Positions 17,553 to 25,064 of a DNA stretch of 64,000 nt are shown piece by piece (position 1 is the stretch's first letter; each line of letters opens with the position of its first letter). The notes under the pieces were generated by a model that worked only from the letters and a program-made list of their open reading frames with translations, had not been told where the DNA came from and searched no databases. Source of the stretch: Luteimonas huabeiensis HB2 (GTDB lineage: Bacteria > Pseudomonadota > Gammaproteobacteria > Xanthomonadales > Xanthomonadaceae); NCBI RefSeq assembly GCF_000559025.1, contig NZ_JAAN01000015.1, positions 1-64,000 on the forward strand, written 5' to 3'. Both the position numbers and the translations under genes were made by a program.

Positions 17553-18143
17553 TCAGTGCGCGTCGCGGGTCTCGGACGAACCGGCGCTGCCGGTCTCGAT
17601 CAGCACGTACTCGTCGTTGCGGCTCCAGCGCGGCAGGCCCGCCTCGAGCTTGAGACACGGCTGGCCGTCGCACGAGGTGATGGTGACCTGTTGCAGCGCC
17701 TCGAGCACTTCCGCGCGGACCTGGGCGCGCTCGGCGCGCTGCACGTTCTGCCATGCCCAGAAGGACGAGCCGGCCACGACCGCCGCCATCGCCACGCCGA
17801 TCGAGACGATCGAGCGCCAGCTCAGCGCGCGCATGCGCCGGCCGATCTGATCCTGCTCCTGCTGGAGTACGGCGGCCGCGCGGCGAAGCCGTTCGCCGGA
17901 CTCGTCGAGAGAGCGCGTCAGCGCGCTCACCTCCTTCGACAGTCCTTCGCGCACCGCCTGGCGCGCATGTTCGGCCAGCTCGGTCTTGCCGGCGGCCACG
18001 GCCGCGCGCACCGCGTCGCCCGATCGTTGCAGGCCCTCCGCCGCCGCCTGCTGTTGGGCCGTCGCCTGCTCGCATTGCTTGGTCAAGTGCGCGGCGAGCA
18101 GCGCCGCGTTCGCGACGAAATCTTCGATACGAGAGGAATCCAT
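17553..18143 (-). CDS. Coiled-coil, single-TM protein upstream of virD4
   Basis: A 196-residue protein. Residues 1-105 are helical and charged with coiled-coil character; a single membrane helix lies at about 110-131; a short C-terminal, presumably periplasmic, part carries two Cys at 158 and 163 (SCDGQPC). The start MDSSRIEDF at 18143 follows gagagga and fits better than the upstream in-frame ATG. It is the first gene of the virD4 arm. The architecture loosely recalls mobilisation/relaxosome accessory membrane proteins, but no relaxase is visible, so I leave it unassigned. Confidence 0.75.
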   Translation of the reverse strand: MDSSRIEDFVANAALLAAHLTKQCEQATAQQQAAAEGLQRSGDAVRAAVAAGKTELAEHARQAVREGLSKEVSALTRSLDESGERLRRAAAVLQQEQDQIGRRMRALSWRSIVSIGVAMAAVVAGSSFWAWQNVQRAERAQVRAEVLEALQQVTITSCDGQPCLKLEAGLPRWSRNDEYVLIETGSAGSSETRDAH

Positions 18144-18657
18144 GGCCGAGCCCGGGTAGCTGCGAAAGACCTCGCGATGCGATTCGATCGATCTTGCCAG
18201 AACCGTGCTTCGGATTGAAATGTTTCCGCACCAACATGCGCTCGTCCGCAGCCTGGGCGAATCGACCGAGGCGCCCCGCATGGACGAAAGTGCGGTTGAC
18301 TAGACGCCCGGGTACGGATAACGTGCGGCCGCCCGCGTGGGAGAGGCCGCGGGCAGGCACCGCATTGGCTGGTCCGCATGGGTCGCGGATCCGTCGAAGA
18401 TGCGTTTCAGGATGCAAGGCTAAGGGGGAAAGGATGGGGTCTCGCACGGATTGGTGGATCGGTCGTGGTGTCTCGCGTATCGCACGTCCGTTCGCCTCCG
18501 GCGACGTAGTGTGTCCGGCATCACATTTCTGTGGCCGGTTCGTGATCTTTTTTCACTAACGTGCGCGTCTCTCGTCGCGCATGCCGGATCGTGTCGACCT
18601 TCGTGCGCCGCCGCCGCCGCGCGTGACCTTCCAAGTTCTCATTTCGGTAGCGAAGCC
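18144..18657. other. Divergent promoter region of the two T4SS arms
   Basis: No gene is supported in this 514-nt stretch. It separates the virD4 arm (minus) from virB7 (plus). A possible plus-strand sigma70-like pair is TTGACT at 18296 and TAACGT at 18319 with 17-nt spacing, and a small inverted repeat gtga-t6-tcac occurs near 18542. The GTAAA direct repeats that CpxR uses in the X. citri T4SS promoter are not present, so regulation probably differs. Confidence 0.5.
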
Positions 18658-19116
18658 ATGAATCGTTTTCTTTCGCGTCGTTTCCTTTCCGCAGTCGTCG
18701 CCGTGCCGGTCCTGCTGCTGGCGGGCTGCTCCACGCCGGACGCGCCGGACCTCCGCGGGCGCTGGAAGCCGGTCAACCGCTATTCCGAGGCGCCGCAGGC
18801 GATTCCGCTGCAGCAGGCCTACCTGTTCCAGGCCTCGCCGATGGACGGCACGCTCAAGACCATGCTGACCCGGTGGGCCCGCGACTCGAAGCGGAGCCTG
18901 TCGTACCTGCACCCCAACGACTACACGCTGCATGCGCCGGTGGCGGACATCCGCTCCACCGATGTTCGGGAAGCGGTCGCCGCCTTGTCCGCCGCCTATG
19001 CGGCGCAGGGCGTGGTGGTGACCGCCGACGCATCGCAGATCGTGGTGCGGGGGGCGGTCGGCGACCCGGCGCCGGGTCCGGCCGCGGCCGATTCCTCGGC
19101 CGCGAGCGGCGAGTGA
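18658..19116 (+). CDS. virB7: VirB7 lipoprotein with C-terminal globular (N0-like) domain
   Basis: A 152-residue lipoprotein (lipobox LLLAGC). Unlike the tiny VirB7 of Agrobacterium, it has a globular part (about residues 50-135) with the pattern of an N0 domain: SPMDGTLKTML, YLHPNDYTLHAPVADIRSTDVREAVAALSAAYA and VVVTADASQIVV. This enlarged VirB7 is the hallmark of the Xanthomonas-type bacteria-killing T4SS, where it lines the outer-membrane core complex. It opens the virB operon and starts 514 nt from the divergent arm. Confidence 0.85.
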   Translation: MNRFLSRRFLSAVVAVPVLLLAGCSTPDAPDLRGRWKPVNRYSEAPQAIPLQQAYLFQASPMDGTLKTMLTRWARDSKRSLSYLHPNDYTLHAPVADIRSTDVREAVAALSAAYAAQGVVVTADASQIVVRGAVGDPAPGPAAADSSAASGE

Positions 19117-19120
19117 CGCC

Positions 19121-19282
19121 ATGAGCCAACGAAGCGAGGAGGCCGCGTCGCGGCGTTCGGCCATGCCGATCGCCGGCGCTGGAGTCGCCCGTTCGCCGGG
19201 TTCGGCGGCGGCCGACCGGCAGCAGGCGCGCACTCGCGCATTTCATCCGGTGCGCGCGATCGCATCCAACGGGACGGCATGA
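19121..19282 (+). CDS. Possible 53-aa small protein between virB7 and virB8
   Basis: An ATG at 19121, 5 nt after the virB7 stop, opens a 53-codon frame ending at TGA 19280-19282, which overlaps the virB8 start (ATGATGA). The product is Arg/Ala/Ser-rich without a membrane segment. The tight fit between the two genes suggests translation, at least as a coupling device for virB8. No Shine-Dalgarno stronger than the virB7 tail is visible, and I know no gene in this place in related loci, so it could be only a spacer. Confidence 0.3.
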   Translation: MSQRSEEAASRRSAMPIAGAGVARSPGSAAADRQQARTRAFHPVRAIASNGTA

Positions 19283-20232
19283 TGTTCGGCAAGAAGAAAG
19301 ACAGCGCCAAGATCGACAAGGCCGTGGCCGGTGCGGTCGACTTCGAGGTGACCATCGCCAGCCAGGCGCGTCGCAGCGAGCGCCGGGCGTGGATCGTGGC
19401 CTGGTGCGCGATCGTGATGTCGCTGATCCTGGCCGGCGGCTACTTCCTGTTCCTGCCGCTGAAGGAAAAGGTGCCGTACCTGGTCATGGCCGATCCCTAC
19501 ACGGGCACGGCCACGGTCGCGCGGCTGAGGAACTTCGACGATCAGACCATCACGACCTCCGAAGCGCTCAACAAGAGCAACGTGGCGCAGTTCGTGCTGG
19601 CCCGCGAGTCCTACGACTCCGGGCTGATCGGACAGCGCAACTGGCGCACGGTCTTCTCCATGGCGGGGCCGGCGGTGACGCCCGAGTACCGGGCTTTGTA
19701 TTCGCCGAACAACCCGAATCTCCCGTCGCGCGTCTACGGCAGCACCCGGGCGATCCGCGTGCGCATCCTCAGCATCGTGCTGATCGGCGGCGGGCAGGGG
19801 CAGCGCCCGACCGGTGCGACCGTGCGCTTCCAGCGCAGCATCTTCGACAAGATGCGCGCCACCTCGACGCCGCTGGATACGAAGATCGCCACCATGGAGT
19901 TCACCTACGACGCCAACCTGCAGTTGAACGAAGAGGACCGGCTGCTCAATCCTCTGGGTTTCCGGGTCACCAATTACCGGGTGGACGACGATTTCGCTGG
20001 AGCGCCGGTGCCGCAGACGCCGGTCGCGCCGGTCGCGCCGGCTGCGGGCGCAACCGCGCCGCCGGGAACGGGCGATGTGCCCGGCTATCCCGCCACCGAT
20101 CCCAGCGGCGCGCCGCCGGCAGGTACGGAGCAGCCGCCCAATACCGGCGCACCGGCTAACGCTATCCCCGAGTACCCCTTCCCTGAAGAGCCGCCTGCGG
20201 CCGCCCCCGCTAATGGAGTCAGCACGCGATGA
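19279..20232 (+). CDS. virB8: T4SS inner-membrane protein VirB8
   Basis: A 317-residue product. A short cytoplasmic tail with basic start (MFGKKKDSAKIDKA) is followed by one membrane helix at about 38-59 and the periplasmic VirB8 domain (residues about 65-235, with LKEKVPYLVMADPYTGTA and the ESYDSGLIGQRNW segment). A Pro/Ala/Gly-rich tail of about 75 residues ends the protein and is unusually long. VirB8 is an assembly factor of the inner-membrane complex. Two adjacent ATGs (19279, 19282) could start it. Its stop overlaps the virB9 start. Confidence 0.93.
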   Translation: MMFGKKKDSAKIDKAVAGAVDFEVTIASQARRSERRAWIVAWCAIVMSLILAGGYFLFLPLKEKVPYLVMADPYTGTATVARLRNFDDQTITTSEALNKSNVAQFVLARESYDSGLIGQRNWRTVFSMAGPAVTPEYRALYSPNNPNLPSRVYGSTRAIRVRILSIVLIGGGQGQRPTGATVRFQRSIFDKMRATSTPLDTKIATMEFTYDANLQLNEEDRLLNPLGFRVTNYRVDDDFAGAPVPQTPVAPVAPAAGATAPPGTGDVPGYPATDPSGAPPAGTEQPPNTGAPANAIPEYPFPEEPPAAAPANGVSTR

Positions 20233-21005
20233 GCCTGTCCCTACGAAATCGTCTGCGCTTCGGCCTCATCCTCGCGCTGTTCTGCGCAGCGCTGCCCGCG
20301 GCCGCCCAGGTCGTGCAGGAATACGAGTACCAGCCGGACGGCATCTACCAGATCCGTACCGGGGTGGGCATCACCACCCAGATCGAGCTCAGTCCCAACG
20401 AGGAGATCCTCGATTACAGCACCGGCTTCAGCAGTGGCTGGGACCTGACCCGGCGCGAGAACGTGTTCTATCTCAGGCCGAAGAACGTGGACGTCGATAC
20501 CAACATGCTGGTACGCACCGCGGCGCATTCCTACATCTTCGAGCTGAAGGTGGTGGCGACCGACTGGCGCGCGCTCGATCAGGCCAAGAACGCAGGCGTG
20601 CATTATCGGGTGCGCTTCGTCTATCCGGGCGGGACCGACTTCGGGGCGAGTCCGAGCGAGGACGCCGAGCCGATCGAGACCGTATCCGAGATCAGTACCC
20701 GCCTCGAGCCTGGGCGCGTCTACCATTTCGGTTATGACTATTCGTTTCACAAACGGCACCCGGTGTGGCTGGTGCCCAGCACCGTGTACGACGACGGGCG
20801 CTTCACCTACATTCGGATGGATTTGACTCGTTTCCCGACCGGCAATTTCCCGGCGGTGTTCGCTCGGGAGCGCGAATCCAGTGAGGACTTCGTCGTCAAT
20901 ACCACCATCGAAGGCGACACGATCATCGTCCACGGGACGTACCCGTACCTGGTGATCCGTCACGGAGACAACGTCGTCGGTCTGCGCAGGAGTCCTCAGC
21001 TGTGA
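20229..21005 (+). CDS. virB9: T4SS core complex protein VirB9
   Basis: A 258-residue periplasmic protein with a signal peptide (cleavage near AAAQ). The VirB9 N-terminal domain begins YEYQPDGIYQIRTGVGITTQIEL, and the C-terminal domain, which meets VirB7 in the outer core, shows YSFHKRHPVWLVPSTVYDDGRFTYIRM. It forms the outer-membrane ring with VirB7 and VirB10. It overlaps virB8 and virB10 by 4 nt each. Confidence 0.95.
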   Translation: MSLSLRNRLRFGLILALFCAALPAAAQVVQEYEYQPDGIYQIRTGVGITTQIELSPNEEILDYSTGFSSGWDLTRRENVFYLRPKNVDVDTNMLVRTAAHSYIFELKVVATDWRALDQAKNAGVHYRVRFVYPGGTDFGASPSEDAEPIETVSEISTRLEPGRVYHFGYDYSFHKRHPVWLVPSTVYDDGRFTYIRMDLTRFPTGNFPAVFARERESSEDFVVNTTIEGDTIIVHGTYPYLVIRHGDNVVGLRRSPQL

Positions 21006-22180
21006 GCCAGAATACGCCCCACAATCCCGAGCAGGCCGACGCCCCGGAGCGCACGGCGGACACGAATCCCTACCAGGCCGGGCGTCAGGACAGGGAGGTG
21101 CCGGATCTCGACGCCGATGCGCCGACCTTGAGGTCGGTCGACGTCCAGCGGCTGAACCGGAAGGCCTTGCTCTTCCTCGGCGGTATCGTGGCGCTTCTGA
21201 TCCTGGGCGCGGTGTGGGTATTCACTCGCGCCACCTCCGGTTCCGGCGAAGCGCCGCGCCGGCCGCGCGGTGAGCAGGTCGTCATCCCGGAAGCGCCGCG
21301 CGAGGTGGCGCTCCCCGAGCTTCCGCCCGTGGCCGAGCCGCGCGTGCCACCAGAATTGCCGCCCCTGCCCGTGATCGAAGAGCCTCGGCCCGCGTCCGGC
21401 GGGATGTCGTTCCCGGGCGCCGACGTGTTCTCGTCCGGGCAAACTTCATTGCTGCAGCGGCGAATGCAGGATGCGGCCGGCGACGGGTTCTCCATGGGCC
21501 AGGCGCCGCAGGATCAGTCCATGCTGCCGCAAATGGGGGGTAGCCCGACCGAGCAGATGCGCAACCACGCGACCAGCGCACGCCCGATCTACAATCCGGA
21601 TACCCTGATGGTCAGGGGCACTTTCATCCGCTGCGTGCTCCAGACGAGAGTGATCACCGATGTTCCGGGCTTCACGTCGTGCATCGTGACGGAGCCGGTG
21701 TACTCGATCAACGGTCGCCGCCTATTGCTGCCGAAGGGGTCTAAGGTGCTCGGCAGCTACGGCAACGATTCCACGTACGGCGATCGCGTCGCGGTCGTAT
21801 GGGACCGCATCACCACGCCGAACGGGCTGGACGTATCGATGGCCAGCCCCGGCGTCGACGGACTGGGCTCTTCCGGCCACCCAGGCCATTACGACGCGCA
21901 CTGGCCCGAGCGGATCGGATCCGCACTGCTGATCAGCATGCTCAGCGATGCGTTCAAGTACCTCGGCGCCGAGCACGGGCCGCGGACCACGACGATTTCC
22001 AACGGCGGCTTCATCGTGGACAACCCCTACGAGAGCAACACCGCACGCACGATGGAGCGTCTGGCGAACATGGCGGTGGACGAGAACATGCGCCGACGCC
22101 CAACCGTCACCATCAACCAGGGCACGGTGGTCAACGTCTACGTCGCGCGCGACGTGGATTTCTCCGGCGTGCTGCACTGA
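21002..22180 (+). CDS. virB10: T4SS core complex protein VirB10
   Basis: A 392-residue protein starting at a GTG (21002) that overlaps the virB9 stop as GTGA. A cytoplasmic N-terminus of about 50 residues precedes one membrane helix (about 55-75), a Pro-rich periplasmic linker (PEAPREVALPELPPVAEPRVPPELPP region) and the C-terminal TrbI/VirB10 beta-barrel domain (IYNPDTLMVRGTFIRCVLQTRVI to the end, including GSKVLGSYGNDSTYGDRVAVVWDRI). It spans both membranes and forms the outer-membrane pore. Confidence 0.95.
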   Translation: MSQNTPHNPEQADAPERTADTNPYQAGRQDREVPDLDADAPTLRSVDVQRLNRKALLFLGGIVALLILGAVWVFTRATSGSGEAPRRPRGEQVVIPEAPREVALPELPPVAEPRVPPELPPLPVIEEPRPASGGMSFPGADVFSSGQTSLLQRRMQDAAGDGFSMGQAPQDQSMLPQMGGSPTEQMRNHATSARPIYNPDTLMVRGTFIRCVLQTRVITDVPGFTSCIVTEPVYSINGRRLLLPKGSKVLGSYGNDSTYGDRVAVVWDRITTPNGLDVSMASPGVDGLGSSGHPGHYDAHWPERIGSALLISMLSDAFKYLGAEHGPRTTTISNGGFIVDNPYESNTARTMERLANMAVDENMRRRPTVTINQGTVVNVYVARDVDFSGVLH

Positions 22181-22199
22181 ACCGAGCGGAGCGGAAGTC

Positions 22200-23243
22200 G
22201 TGAACGCCGAGGTCGAACCGGTCGCCAGGATCTCCAGCGGGTTCCTGGATTACCAGTACCAGGTGCTCGGCATCCACGAGTACATGGAGTCGCCCGACGT
22301 CACCGAGATCTGCATCAACCGACCGGGCGAGCTCTACCTGGAGACCGCCCGCGAAGGGTGGAAGCGGCTCGAGGTGCCCTCGCTGACCTTCGAGCGTGCG
22401 CGGCAGTTCTGCACCGCGGTAGTCAACGAGAGCAACACCGGGCAGCGCATCACCGACGCCGATCCGATGGTGTCGCTGACCTTTCCTACCGGCCAGCGCG
22501 CGCAGTTCGTGATCCCGCCCGCCTGCGCCGCCGGGCGGGTCTCGATCACGATCCGCCTGCCGTCGAAGTTCACCAAGACGCTCGACCAGTACGAGCAGGA
22601 CGGCTTCTTCCAGGAGATCCTGGAGCAGGGCGCGTCGCTGAGCGAGCACGACCGCGAACTGATGGAGCTCAAGCGCTCGCGCCAGTACGCCGATTTCTTC
22701 CGCAAGGCCGTGCAGTACCACAAGAACATCGTGGTCGCCGGCGCCACCGGCAGCGGCAAGACCACCTTCATGAAGTCGCTCGTGGATCACATTCCCGAGC
22801 AGGAGCGGCTGGTGACGATCGAGGATGCGCGCGAGCTCTTCATCCGCCAGCCCAACGTCGTGCACCTGCTGTACTCCAAGGGCGGGCAGAGCACCAGCAA
22901 CGTCACCGCCAAGAGCTGCATGGAGTCGTGCCTGCGCATGAAGCCGGACCGGATCATCCTGGCGGAGCTGCGAGGCGACGAGTCGTTCTACTTCATCCGC
23001 AACTGCGCCTCGGGCCACCCAGGCTCGATCACCAGTTGCCACGCCGGCAGCACCGCGCAGACCTGGGACCAGCTCGCGCTGATGGTCAAGGCCTCCAGCG
23101 AGGGCAGCGGCCTGGAATTCGCGGTCATCAAGCGCCTGTTGATGATGACGATCGACATCGTGGTCCACATCAAGGCGCATGCCGGCAGGCGTTACATCAC
23201 CGGCATCGATTTCGACCCGGAGCGGGGGGCGACCGATGGCTGA
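22200..23243 (+). CDS. virB11: T4SS ATPase VirB11
   Basis: A 347-residue hexameric traffic ATPase. The start is a GTG at 22200, 19 nt after virB10, behind a ggagcggaag Shine-Dalgarno; an upstream ATG in frame lies deep in virB10 and is rejected. Walker A is GATGSGKTT at about 181-189, followed by the Asp box (TIEDARELFIRQ) and Walker B region (RIILAELRGDES), and the His box GHPGSITSCHAGS. It powers pilus assembly and substrate transfer together with VirB4 and VirD4. Confidence 0.95.
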   Translation: MNAEVEPVARISSGFLDYQYQVLGIHEYMESPDVTEICINRPGELYLETAREGWKRLEVPSLTFERARQFCTAVVNESNTGQRITDADPMVSLTFPTGQRAQFVIPPACAAGRVSITIRLPSKFTKTLDQYEQDGFFQEILEQGASLSEHDRELMELKRSRQYADFFRKAVQYHKNIVVAGATGSGKTTFMKSLVDHIPEQERLVTIEDARELFIRQPNVVHLLYSKGGQSTSNVTAKSCMESCLRMKPDRIILAELRGDESFYFIRNCASGHPGSITSCHAGSTAQTWDQLALMVKASSEGSGLEFAVIKRLLMMTIDIVVHIKAHAGRRYITGIDFDPERGATDG

Positions 23244-23417
23244 AATGCGACGCCGGTTGCCGAATACGCCCCCGTATCGTACCGTTCGGCGCCAAAAGAT
23301 TGACACCGCACGCGGCGCGGGAAGAACATCCCGACGCGGGAGGGGGCACGTATTCGTCCGATGCGTGCCGGAAGCGCTTCGGGAGCCGTGCGGCGGTTGC
23401 CGAAAGGAGAGGTGGTG

Positions 23418-24272
23418 ATGCTGCCAGGCATGGAGCTGATGGGGTGCGCAGAACTGGCGGTGCCGCAGGAAGTCATGCGGCACGTGGTGCGCGTGGAATC
23501 CTCGTTCAATCCCTATGCCATCGGCGTGGTCGGCGCGCGCCTGGCCAGGCAGCCGCGCAACCTGCCCGAGGCGCTGTCGACCGTGCGCATGCTCGAGCGC
23601 GAGGGCTACAACTTCTCGCTCGGCCTGGCGCAGGTCAATCGCCATAACCTCGAAAAATACGGGCTGTCCTACGAGACCGCGTTCCAGGCCTGCCCCAATC
23701 TGCAGGCCGGTGCACGCATCCTCGCCGAATGCCACGGGCGCGCCGGCGGAGATTGGGGCAAGGCCTTCAGTTGCTATTACTCCGGCAATTTCACCACCGG
23801 CTTCCGCCACGGTTACGTGCAGAAGGTGTTCGCGTCCTATCGGCAGGAGTTCGATGGCGATCTGGCCGCGGCGATTCCGGTGGTGGGGCGGGAGTCCAGG
23901 CCTGCTGCGGCGCCCCGCCGTGTCGCCTCCGAGGAGGCTTCGCTGCTCGCGCGTCGTCTGCGAGGAGCTGAGCCGCAGATCGCCGCCACGAGTCAGTCCC
24001 CGGCGCTCCCGGAGCCCGGTTCGCCCAGGGACGCCGCAATCGCCTCCACCCCCGCGGCGATGAGCGAGCCCAATGCAATCGCCACCAGGGCGCAGTCCGC
24101 TATGCCGTCGCCGCAGCCGGGGCCTGCGCCCGGCGCTCCAGTGCGAGCGCTCGATGCGTCCGACCTTCCGGTCACGGTACGCGCATTCGGGGAAGGTGCG
24201 CTCCCCGTTGCAGCGGGACCTGAGCAGACATCGCCCTCCACCCCCACTCGCGATAGCGCGTTCGTTTTCTGA
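23418..24272 (+). CDS. virB1: Lytic transglycosylase VirB1
   Basis: A 284-residue protein whose N-terminal half is a lysozyme-like transglycosylase: catalytic Glu in VVRVESSFNPYAIGVVG, then FSLGLAQVNRHNLEKYGL and QAGARILAECHGR, AFSCYYSGNF. It opens the peptidoglycan for the T4SS. The last 100 residues are Pro/Ala/Ser-rich with low complexity. The ATG at 23418 follows a strong aaaggaga; it lacks an obvious classical signal peptide. The 174-nt gap after virB11 contains a TTGACA hexamer at 23300 but no good -10. Confidence 0.9.
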   Translation: MLPGMELMGCAELAVPQEVMRHVVRVESSFNPYAIGVVGARLARQPRNLPEALSTVRMLEREGYNFSLGLAQVNRHNLEKYGLSYETAFQACPNLQAGARILAECHGRAGGDWGKAFSCYYSGNFTTGFRHGYVQKVFASYRQEFDGDLAAAIPVVGRESRPAAAPRRVASEEASLLARRLRGAEPQIAATSQSPALPEPGSPRDAAIASTPAAMSEPNAIATRAQSAMPSPQPGPAPGAPVRALDASDLPVTVRAFGEGALPVAAGPEQTSPSTPTRDSAFVF

Positions 24273-24341
24273 AGGAAACCCCGGGCCAGGGATCGGCCGA
24301 GCACACTTCACCATTGTTCTCACCCAGTAAGGAGTCATGCC

Positions 24342-24743
24342 ATGAACCTCGATAAAGCAACTCTCCACCGGAACCGCCAGGCGCTGAATGCCATGATGGT
24401 CGCTACGGCGTTCGCAGTTCTTGTGGCGATGCCGCAATTTGCTCTCGCTCAGAGTGTCGACGGCGCGGCGGGCAGCGTCCGCACGTTCTTCTCGAGTCTC
24501 AACACACTTTTGAACGTCGCGTCGATCGCGATCGTGACCATCGCGATCATCTTCGCCGGCTATCAGATCGCCTTCAATCACAAGCGCATCGGCGACGTTG
24601 CGCCGGTCCTCATCGGCGGCTTCCTGATCGGTGCGGCGGCCCAGATCGCGAACATGCTTCTGCCGGACGAAGTCGGCGCCGAGCCTGGCGGCGGCGCTGG
24701 CGGAATGGCCATGGCGTTCGTTCAGCTGTTGCAGTATGCATAA
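24342..24743 (+). CDS. virB2: T4SS major pilin VirB2
   Basis: A 133-residue product behind a strong aaggag Shine-Dalgarno. A long signal peptide (cleavage near LAQ at about residue 36) is followed by the two membrane helices of TrbC/VirB2 pilins (LNVASIAIVTIAIIFAGYQI and VLIGGFLIGAAAQIANMLL), separated by the short basic loop FNHKRIGD. The C-terminal tail is Gly-rich. VirB2 polymerises into the extracellular pilus. Its 3' end overlaps virB3 by 8 nt. Confidence 0.92.
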   Translation: MNLDKATLHRNRQALNAMMVATAFAVLVAMPQFALAQSVDGAAGSVRTFFSSLNTLLNVASIAIVTIAIIFAGYQIAFNHKRIGDVAPVLIGGFLIGAAAQIANMLLPDEVGAEPGGGAGGMAMAFVQLLQYA

Positions 24744-25053
24744 GAACGTATTGTTCCGCGGCTGCACGCGCCCGCCTATGTTCATGGGGGTGCCATACGT
24801 GCCCTTCACGATCGGGGCCGGCGCGTGCCTGCTGCTGACGTTCTACATCGACATGTTCTGCCTGGCCCTGCTGCCGGTGGTCGTCTTCATCATGCGGCAG
24901 ATGGCCAGGCGGGACGAGATGATTTTCCGGCTGCTGGGATTGCGCTGGCAGTTCCGGGCGAAGGTGCGCAATATCCAGCAGCACGACGGCATGTGGGTGT
25001 TCACGCCGAATTCCTACCGCGAACGTCTCGACGTTCCCGCGAACCCGAAATAG
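24736..25053 (+). CDS. virB3: T4SS inner-membrane protein VirB3
   Basis: A 105-residue protein with the TrbD/VirB3 signature: N-terminal LFRGCTRPPMFMGVPYVPF, two adjacent hydrophobic helices (about 20-60), and a basic cytoplasmic segment (RRDEMIFRLLGLRW). VirB3 works with VirB4 and is fused to it in some systems; here virB4 starts 11 nt later. It overlaps the end of virB2 by 8 nt. Confidence 0.92.
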   Translation: MHKNVLFRGCTRPPMFMGVPYVPFTIGAGACLLLTFYIDMFCLALLPVVVFIMRQMARRDEMIFRLLGLRWQFRAKVRNIQQHDGMWVFTPNSYRERLDVPANPK

Positions 25054-25064
25054 CAGGCTGCTCT

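Noticed and set aside
23300..23330. TTGACA hexamer before virB1 as an internal promoter
   Set aside because: No acceptable -10 box at 16-18 nt; kept only as a remark in the virB1 entry.
22131..24809. 892-codon minus-strand frame across virB11-virB2
   Set aside because: Antisense shadow; all the plus-strand VirB genes have motifs.
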